From Streptomyces sp. NRRL F-525 (GTDB lineage Bacteria; Actinomycetota; Actinomycetes; Streptomycetales; Streptomycetaceae): a DNA stretch of 64,000 bases. This document shows, one piece after another, positions 58,508 through 64,000 of the stretch. Within the stretch, counting starts at the first letter, position 1. Each line of letters begins with the position of its first letter. The notes below the pieces were generated by a model. It had not been told where the DNA came from. It did not search any database and saw only the letters and a program-made list of their open reading frames with translations. The translations under genes were made by a program, and so were the position numbers. The stretch is taken from contig NZ_JNXE01000038.1 of assembly GCF_000716605.1 (NCBI RefSeq), positions 92,914-156,913 of the forward strand, read 5' to 3'.

Positions 58508-59929
58508 ATGAGCCGGACACGGACAGGCACACGCACGGGGACGGCACCACGGGTACAGCCCCGGCGACGGATCCGCATCGGCTGCGGCGCGGGCTTCGCC
58601 GACGACCGTATCGACCCCGCCGTGGAACTCGCGGAACACGGCCGCCTCGACTACCTCGTCTTCGAGTGCCTGGCCGAACGCACCGTCGCCCTGGCCCAGT
58701 TGGACCGCCTCCGTGACCCGGACGCCGGCTACAACGAGTGGCTGGAGGAGCGCATGGAAGCCGTACTCGAACCCTGCGCCCGCCAGGGCACCCGCATCAT
58801 CACCAACATGGGTGCGGCCAACCCGACCGCCGCCGCCCGGGTCGTCACCGAGGTGGCCCACCGCCTGGGCCTCGACGGCCTGCGCGTCGCGACGGTCACC
58901 GGCGACGACGTACTCCACCTGGTCAGGGGCGCCCAACTCCCGCTCCTGGACGGCCCGCACGGGTCAGCGACGGCGAACGACCTCGGAGAAACGGTCGTAT
59001 CGGCGAACGCCTACCTCGGCGCGCCCCCCATCATCGAGGCCCTCGCCCAGGGCGCCGACGTGGTCGTCACCGGCCGGGTCGCGGACCCGTCGCTCTTCCT
59101 CGCCCCGCTGATGCACGAGTTCGGCTGGCCCCCGACCGACTGGCCCCTCCTGGCCCGCGGCACCGCCGTGGGCCACCTCCTGGAATGCGCCGGCCAACTC
59201 ACCGGCGGCTACTACGCCGACCCCGGCACCAAGGACGTCCCCGACCTCGCCCGCCTCGGCTTCCCGCTCGCGGAGGTAGCGGAGGACGGCTCCTTCACGG
59301 TCACCAAAGTCCCGGGCTCGGGCGGCCAGTTGACCCCGGCCACGGTCACCGAGCAACTCCTCTACGAGGTCCACGACCCGGCCGCCTACCTCACCCCCGA
59401 CGTCACCGCCGACTTCTCCCACGCCCACCTCACCCACCTCGCGGAGGACCGGGTCGCGGTCACCGGCATCACCGGCCGCGAACCCCCCACCACGCTCAAG
59501 ACCTCGGTCGGCTACCGCGACGGCTTCCTCGCCACCGGCGAGATCTCCTACGCCGGCCCGGGCGCCGTGTCCCGGGCCCGCGAGGCGGCACGGATCGTAG
59601 AACAACGCCTGACGGCAGCCGAGTTGAGGGTCACGGAGGCGCGCTACGACCTGATCGGCGTCGATGCGGTACACAGAGGGGCCGACGCAACTGCCGTAGA
59701 ACCGCCCGAGGTTCGCCTACGCGTGGCAGCCCGCGCCCCAACCCACGTCCAGGCACGCCGGGTTGGCAGAGAGGTCGCGTCCCTGTGGCTGAACGGCCCC
59801 TACGGAGGCGCGGGCGTCACCCGCGAGACCCGCGAGAACATCGCCATCACCTCGGTCCTGCTGCCCCGCGAACTGGTCATGCCCAGCACGGCAGTTCAGC
59901 TGACGGTGGCGGGAGCGGCGACGCCATGA
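58508..59929 (+). CDS. acyclic terpene utilisation AtuA family protein (DUF1446)
   Basis: 473 aa. IRIGCGAGFADDRIDPAVEL, FECLAERTVALAQLDR, TNMGAANP and VVTGRVADPSLFLAPL match the DUF1446/AtuA family implicated in acyclic terpene or branched-acid degradation in Pseudomonas. The ATG at 58508 is chosen because the family fold begins soon after; the open frame 1 kb upstream is antisense to LysR. Overlaps the next gene by ATGA. Confidence 0.85.
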   Translation: MSRTRTGTRTGTAPRVQPRRRIRIGCGAGFADDRIDPAVELAEHGRLDYLVFECLAERTVALAQLDRLRDPDAGYNEWLEERMEAVLEPCARQGTRIITNMGAANPTAAARVVTEVAHRLGLDGLRVATVTGDDVLHLVRGAQLPLLDGPHGSATANDLGETVVSANAYLGAPPIIEALAQGADVVVTGRVADPSLFLAPLMHEFGWPPTDWPLLARGTAVGHLLECAGQLTGGYYADPGTKDVPDLARLGFPLAEVAEDGSFTVTKVPGSGGQLTPATVTEQLLYEVHDPAAYLTPDVTADFSHAHLTHLAEDRVAVTGITGREPPTTLKTSVGYRDGFLATGEISYAGPGAVSRAREAARIVEQRLTAAELRVTEARYDLIGVDAVHRGADATAVEPPEVRLRVAARAPTHVQARRVGREVASLWLNGPYGGAGVTRETRENIAITSVLLPRELVMPSTAVQLTVAGAATP

Positions 59930-60258
59930 AACTCCATGAACTGGCCCACGCCCGCTCCGGCGACAAGGGCTCCACGGCCGACATCTCGGTCATCGCCTAC
60001 CATCCCGCGCACTACCCTCACCTCCGCACACACCTCACCCCCGACCGCATACGCGCACACTTCCCCGACCTCCCTCCGGGCCCGATCGACCGCTACGAGA
60101 TCCCGTCCCTCCACGCCTTCAAGTTCGTCCTCCACGGCGCTCTCGACGGCGGCGTCACCCGTTCCCTCCGCCTGGACGCCCACGGAAAGAGCCTCGCGGC
60201 CTGCCTGTTGGAGATGGACGTACCGGCCCCCTTCCCTGCCTCTTTTCCGAAGGACTGA
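59926..60258 (+). CDS. AtuA C-terminal domain-like protein
   Basis: 110 aa. KLHELAHARSGDKGSTADISVIAYHP and IPSLHAFKFVLHGALDGGVTRSLRLDAHGKSLAACLLEM match the C-terminal domain that in other species is fused to AtuA. Here the two parts are separate, translationally coupled genes. Together they probably act as one enzyme, perhaps a CoA-ester hydratase partner. Confidence 0.8.
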   Translation: MKLHELAHARSGDKGSTADISVIAYHPAHYPHLRTHLTPDRIRAHFPDLPPGPIDRYEIPSLHAFKFVLHGALDGGVTRSLRLDAHGKSLAACLLEMDVPAPFPASFPKD

Positions 60259-60262
60259 CCCG

Positions 60263-61780
60263 ATGACGACGAAACCCCCCGCCGCGCCCAGCGCCCACAC
60301 CACACACGGCATTCTGCGCGGAATCCGTACGGACGACGGCCCGGCGGCACTGTTCGCGGGCATCCCGTTCGCCGCCCCGCCCATCGGCCCGCTCCGCCTG
60401 CGCCCACCCCAACTCCCCACCCCCTGGGAGGGCGTACGCGAGGCGACCGAGTACCGCGCAGGCCCCGCACAGCGAGGCGCGGACGGCCCCGGCGGCTGGG
60501 AAACCTCCGAGGACTGCCTCTACTTGAACGTATGGACGCCCGAACTCGAAGGCAGGCGCCCGGTGTTGGTGTGGATCTACGGCGGCGGCTTCGAACTCGG
60601 CACGGCCTCCCCGCCGACGACGGACGGCGCGGCCCTCTCCCGCCTGACCGGCGCGGTGGTGGTGGCCCCCAACTACCGCGTGGGCGCGCTGGGTTGGCTC
60701 CACCCGGCAGGCCCGGACGCGGCGGAATGGACGGCCAGCGCCAACCTGGGCCTCCAGGACCAGACCGCCGCGCTGCACTGGATCCACGACAACATCGCCG
60801 CGTTCGGCGGCGACCCGGCCAACATCACCGTCGCCGGCCACTCGGCGGGCGCCTTCTCCATCGGCGCCCTGCTGGCCCACCCCGCCGCCCGAGGCACCTT
60901 CCACAAGGCGATCCTCCACAGCGGCAGCATCGGCCGCCTCTACCCACCGGACATCTCCACCGCCATCACGGAAGACCTCATGAAGCAGGTCGCCGCCAAG
61001 ACGATGAGCGAGCTACAAGCCGCCCCCCTGCCCCGCATCATCGAGGCCCAACACGCGGTGATCGACCAGGACTTCGGCGCCCGCAACCTCCCCGGCGGCC
61101 GAGCCTGGGGCCTGGTCCACGACGGAACGGTCATCACCGAGGACCCGGCGACGTCCATCGCGGCGGGCGCGGCGACCAACATCCCCCTCCTCATCGGCGC
61201 CAACCGGGACGAGTTCCGCACCTTCCAGTACCTGTACGCCAGCGAGCACTACCAACACCCTTCGGACGAAAGGTCTTTGCTGGCCGAGATGGAACTGGCG
61301 GGAGTACAACACCCGCGAGACCTGCTGGAGGCGTACCGCAGCCACGAAGCACGGGACGCCCAGCCCAACAACCACTCCAACAACCTCTCCGACCTACGAA
61401 CCCGCTTCCTCTCCGACGCCGTATACCGCCGCCGGGCAACTCACCTGGCCAACCTCCAGACCAAGGCAGGCGGCCCCGCCCACACCTACCTCTTCGCCGC
61501 CGAACCCCTGGGCCCCCACTACGGCGCCTTCCACGGCTGCGAACGCTTCTACGCCTTCGACCAACTGGCCCTCCTGAACATCGACACCCCGGAACACCGC
61601 GCTGCCCGCGACACCCTGATCGGCGCGTGGACGGCATTCCTCACGGATGGCGCCCCCGGTTGGCCGGCGTACGACCCGGACGATCCCCAGGGCGCCCACA
61701 CGCGGCAGATCGGCGGGGAGACGGCCTTTGTGGAGGAGCCGCCGGGGTGGGTGTCGGCCTGGTGGAATCCGGGGGCGTGA
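60263..61780 (+). CDS. type-B carboxylesterase
   Basis: 505 aa alpha/beta hydrolase. EDCLYLNVWTP and the oxyanion motif VWIYGGGFELG (residues about 103-113) are present; the nucleophile Ser194 is in AGHSAGAFSIG; NRDEFRTF and GAFHGCERFYAFD (His) are consistent with a Ser-Glu-His triad. It begins 4 nt after the preceding stop, so it belongs to the AtuA operon and probably releases an ester substrate feeding it. Confidence 0.88.
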   Translation: MTTKPPAAPSAHTTHGILRGIRTDDGPAALFAGIPFAAPPIGPLRLRPPQLPTPWEGVREATEYRAGPAQRGADGPGGWETSEDCLYLNVWTPELEGRRPVLVWIYGGGFELGTASPPTTDGAALSRLTGAVVVAPNYRVGALGWLHPAGPDAAEWTASANLGLQDQTAALHWIHDNIAAFGGDPANITVAGHSAGAFSIGALLAHPAARGTFHKAILHSGSIGRLYPPDISTAITEDLMKQVAAKTMSELQAAPLPRIIEAQHAVIDQDFGARNLPGGRAWGLVHDGTVITEDPATSIAAGAATNIPLLIGANRDEFRTFQYLYASEHYQHPSDERSLLAEMELAGVQHPRDLLEAYRSHEARDAQPNNHSNNLSDLRTRFLSDAVYRRRATHLANLQTKAGGPAHTYLFAAEPLGPHYGAFHGCERFYAFDQLALLNIDTPEHRAARDTLIGAWTAFLTDGAPGWPAYDPDDPQGAHTRQIGGETAFVEEPPGWVSAWWNPGA

Positions 61781-61901
61781 CGAGCGAGACGCCGGGTGCC
61801 GGAGGCGCGGGTACGGCACCTGTGCCAACCAGTCACCGCGCACTCCCGACGTCGGCACGCATCTGCCTGTGGGAACCGCCGGAACGCGCTTCACTGGTCT
61901 C

Positions 61902-62123
61902 GTGGAACTCCTCGAACCACCCATCGAATGGGACCAGTTGAATCATGCCCCCAGCACGGAGTCGTATCAGCGGCATTGCGCTTGGAACGCTCCTTGCGGA
62001 CGCGAAGCGAGATGGAGCGTTCATGTGCGGAGCAAGGGCGGCGACAGCTGGTGGGCTGTCTGCGAGGAACACCGCGTGTCTTCAACGGTCCTGAACGCCA
62101 TGCCTCCTGTCGTACGTCCATGA
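61902..62123 (+). CDS. possible small Cys-containing protein
   Basis: 73 aa from GTG: VELLEPPIEWDQLNHA then RHCAWNAPCGREARW and WWAVCEEHRVS, with three Cys and a final His that could bind zinc. No good ribosome site is seen. It ends 20 nt before the terminator at 62144, which supports a real transcript. Function unknown; could be noise. Confidence 0.4.
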   Translation: MELLEPPIEWDQLNHAPSTESYQRHCAWNAPCGREARWSVHVRSKGGDSWWAVCEEHRVSSTVLNAMPPVVRP

Positions 62124-62143
62124 AGAACTCCACGGCGAACGAC

Positions 62144-62175
62144 GAAGGGCCCCGCTGCGAACAGCGGGGCCCTTC
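62144..62175. terminator. perfect 14-bp hairpin
   Basis: GAAGGGCCCCGCTG (62144-62157) pairs with CAGCGGGGCCCTTC (62162-62175) around a 4-nt loop. It sits between the small ORF (+) and the 3' end of tRNA-Ser (-), so it can serve both. Confidence 0.85.
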
Positions 62176-62197
62176 GACATCGTGCCCGGTGAGGCAC

Positions 62198-62285
62198 TGG
62201 CGGAGGATACGAGATTCGAACTCGTGAGGGGTTGCCCCCAACACGCTTTCCAAGCGTGCGCCCTAGGCCACTAGGCGAATCCTCC
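62198..62285 (-). tRNA. tRNA-Ser (anticodon GGA)
   Basis: Minus-strand acceptor GGAGGAT pairs with ATCCTCC; discriminator G and an encoded CCA (62198-62200). Anticodon loop TTGGAAA gives GGA. T-arm ACGAGTTCGAATCTCGT. Long variable arm, class II. Reads UCC and UCU. Followed by the hairpin at 62144. Confidence 0.94.
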
Positions 62286-62360
62286 GCGGCAAACAATACA
62301 AGACGTTGAGGAGTGCTCGCGAACTCGTTCCCCCCGCTCAGATCCTGTAGCCTGTGCGGA

Positions 62361-62446
62361 GCCCCTCACGCGGCGCTATCTGACTGAACTCCCCCAGGGC
62401 CGGAAGGCAGCAAGGGTAGGTTGGCTCTGGCGGGTGCGTGGGGGGC
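62361..62446 (+). ncRNA. ffs: bacterial small SRP RNA (4.5S)
   Basis: Contains the universally conserved apical motif GGCCGGAAGGCAGCAAGGGT and closing arms GCCCCTCACGC and GCGTGGGGGGC. It binds Ffh for co-translational membrane targeting. TAGCCT about 10 nt upstream is a likely -10. Ends are approximate. Position between tRNA-Ser and dnaX is typical for Streptomyces. Confidence 0.93.
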
Positions 62447-62518
62447 GCTTGCGTTCCCGGGGTGGGAAGCGCCCCCGTGGACGGGGAGCGCCTCCGTGGA
62501 TCTTGTCGGCGGCCCCCG

Positions 62519-62541
62519 TTGTCAGTGGGCGCCTATAACCT
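62519..62541 (+). promoter_or_regulatory. PafBC-type DNA damage promoter of dnaX
   Basis: TTGTCAGTG (62519-62527), 8 nt, then TAACCT (62536-62541), an exact match to TTGTCRGTG-N8-TANNNT. It ends 7 nt before the GTG start, so transcription from it would be leaderless. Inference that dnaX is damage-inducible. Confidence 0.65.
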
Positions 62542-62548
62542 CGTACGC

Positions 62549-64000
62549 GTGTCGTCTCTCGCGCTCTACCGCCGTTACCGCCCGGAGTCGTTCGCCGAGG
62601 TCATCGGGCAGGAACATGTCACCGACCCGTTGCAGCAGGCGCTGCGGAACAACCGGGTCAATCACGCGTACCTGTTCAGCGGGCCGCGGGGCTGCGGCAA
62701 GACCACGAGCGCGCGCATCCTGGCCCGCTGTCTGAACTGCGAGAAGGGCCCCACCCCGACCCCCTGCGGCGAGTGCCTGTCCTGCCGCGACCTCGCGCGC
62801 AACGGCCCCGGCTCCATCGACGTCATCGAGATCGACGCCGCGTCGCACGGTGGTGTGGACGACGCCCGTGAGCTGCGCGAGAAGGCGTTCTTCGGGCCCG
62901 CGAGCAGCCGTTACAAGATCTACATCATCGACGAGGCCCACATGGTCACGTCGGCCGGCTTCAACGCGCTGCTCAAGGTCGTCGAAGAGCCGCCGGAGCA
63001 CCTCAAGTTCATCTTCGCGACCACCGAACCCGAGAAGGTCATCGGGACGATCCGGTCGCGCACCCACCACTACCCATTCCGGCTCGTGCCGCCCAGCACC
63101 CTGCGCGAGTATCTGGGGCAGGTCTGCGGGCAGGAGAACATCCCGGTCGAGGACGGCGTCCTGCCCCTCGTCGTGCGCGCCGGCGCCGGTTCCGTGCGTG
63201 ACTCCATGTCCGTCATGGACCAGTTGCTCGCGGGGGCGAGTACCGATGGTGTGACATACGCCATGGCCACCTCCCTCCTCGGCTACACCGACGCCTCGCT
63301 CCTCGACTCCGTCGTCGAGGCCTTCGCCACCGGTGACGGCGCCGCCGCCTTCGAGGTCGTCGACCGCATCATCGACGGCGGCAACGACCCGCGCCGCTTC
63401 GTCGCCGACCTCCTGGAGCGCCTCCGCGACCTGGTGATCCTCGCGGCCGTCCCCGACGCCCTCGAAAAGGGCCTCATCGACGCCCCCACCGACGTACTCG
63501 AACGTATGCAGGCCCAGGCCGGCACCTTCGGCGCCGCCGAACTCAGCCGCGCCGCCGACCTCGTCAACACCGGCCTGACCGAGATGCGCGGCGCGACTTC
63601 CCCCCGCCTCCAACTCGAGCTGATCTGCGCCCGCGTCATGCTCCCCGCCGCCTACGGCGACGAGCAGTCGGTCATGGCCCGCCTCGACCGCCTGGAGCGC
63701 GGCGTCAACTTCGCGGGCGGTGGCGGCGCCCCCGCCATGGCCTACGTCCCCGGACCCGAGGCCCACACCCCTGCCTACGGGGGACCCGCAGCCGCCCCCG
63801 TCCCGCCCGGCGGTGGCGCCGCCGCCGCCCGCGCAGCCGTACGAGGTCCAGGGGCGCCCGGCGCCACCCCGGCACCCGTTGCGACCCCGCCCGCGATGTC
63901 GGCGGAGCAGCCCCCCGCGCCCGTCGCCTACGCGCAGCCGGCCCCGCCCACCCCGGAACCCCAACAGCCGCAGCCCCAGGCCCAGCCCGCCGCCCCCACC
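62549..64000 (+). CDS. dnaX: DNA polymerase III subunits gamma and tau (partial, runs off the window)
   Basis: 484 codons are present and the 3' end is outside. AAA+ clamp-loader ATPase: LYRRYRPESFAEVIGQEHV, Walker A GPRGCGKT (45-52), zinc Cys61/64/73/76/79, Walker B IYIIDEAHM, sensor 1 FATTEPEKVIGTIRSR. After domain III the sequence becomes Pro/Ala-rich (from about residue 390), the tau linker. It loads the sliding clamp and couples polymerase and helicase. GTG start behind a PafBC-like promoter. Confidence 0.96.
   Translation, partial: MSSLALYRRYRPESFAEVIGQEHVTDPLQQALRNNRVNHAYLFSGPRGCGKTTSARILARCLNCEKGPTPTPCGECLSCRDLARNGPGSIDVIEIDAASHGGVDDARELREKAFFGPASSRYKIYIIDEAHMVTSAGFNALLKVVEEPPEHLKFIFATTEPEKVIGTIRSRTHHYPFRLVPPSTLREYLGQVCGQENIPVEDGVLPLVVRAGAGSVRDSMSVMDQLLAGASTDGVTYAMATSLLGYTDASLLDSVVEAFATGDGAAAFEVVDRIIDGGNDPRRFVADLLERLRDLVILAAVPDALEKGLIDAPTDVLERMQAQAGTFGAAELSRAADLVNTGLTEMRGATSPRLQLELICARVMLPAAYGDEQSVMARLDRLERGVNFAGGGGAPAMAYVPGPEAHTPAYGGPAAAPVPPGGGAAAARAAVRGPGAPGATPAPVATPPAMSAEQPPAPVAYAQPAPPTPEPQQPQPQAQPAAPT

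Noticed and set aside
62522..63964. 480-aa open frame on the minus strand
   Set aside because: Shadow of dnaX, which has Walker motifs and zinc cysteines on the plus strand.

Overview
The window is high-GC actinobacterial DNA, almost certainly the core chromosome of a Streptomyces. The evidence is very high G+C with long antisense shadow ORFs, many GTG starts, leaderless promoters, two adjacent SigB-type sporulation sigma genes, XRE/DUF397/ATPase gene sets and DmdR-type iron boxes. From memory, the gene order (two-component system - glycosyltransferases - MFS/TetR - sigN/sigF - tadA - upp - dnaX) matches the S. coelicolor SCO4020 to SCO4067 region. No database search was possible, so all names rest on reading motifs and neighbours.

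Layout. 1-3.5 kb: a MarR regulator, small membrane protein, DUF2797 protein, hypothetical protein and amidohydrolase. 3.7-9.9 kb: a tightly coupled operon of response regulator, histidine kinase, GT2/GtrA glycosyltransferase and PMT-like glycosyltransferase, closed by a strong terminator. 10-18.7 kb: an MFS exporter with its TetR regulator, a PPOX enzyme, a YceI protein, an MFS transporter fused to carboxypeptidase-regulatory-like repeats with its MarR regulator, a small membrane protein, a GNAT enzyme, a mosaic of gene scraps with a 117-bp MITE-like element, and a lipoprotein. 18.8-20.8 kb: sigma factors (probable sigN and sigF) with unusual palindromes in their control regions. 21-24 kb: Dabb protein, a 58-aa membrane peptide, Uma2 nuclease, an integrase relic, a DUF6082 protein and tRNA-Ser(CGA). 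24-31.3 kb: tadA and partner, upp, LytR_C protein, VapB-like protein, HerA-like ATPase, small secreted and HdeD membrane proteins, and an HhH-GPD repair protein. 31.3-34 kb: ATPase/XRE/DUF397 regulatory genes, one ATPase carrying a 1-nt frameshift.

34-38.8 kb: an iron-box-controlled divergent pair, a siderophore-interacting protein and a fusion of an Ntn-hydrolase (penicillin-acylase type) with an IucB-like acetyltransferase, followed by cupin and SDR genes. 38.9-45.8 kb: a CopC-CopD fusion, a GIY-YIG/DUF4041 protein, a TetR-controlled dehalogenase-like hydrolase plus NAD(P)-binding protein, and a CtaG-like protein. 45.9-49.8 kb: two tandem Tat-exported esterase-like paralogues and a methyltransferase. 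49.9-55.8 kb: a six-gene run of ECF sigma, membrane partner, lipoprotein, adaptor, ABC ATPase and permease. 56-61.8 kb: two PH-like membrane proteins, a glutaredoxin, and a LysR regulator divergent from an AtuA-type catabolic operon with a carboxylesterase. 61.9-64 kb: tRNA-Ser(GGA), SRP RNA and the start of dnaX, which runs off the window.

Most notable: (i) exact matches to the PafBC/RecA-independent DNA-damage promoter motif upstream of both the DUF2797 gene and dnaX; (ii) the iron-box-controlled Ntn-hydrolase/acetyltransferase fusion without an adjacent siderophore synthetase; (iii) a perfect 16-bp palindrome with further half-sites in front of sigN; (iv) a MITE-like element whose right end supplies the stop codon of a lipoprotein gene.
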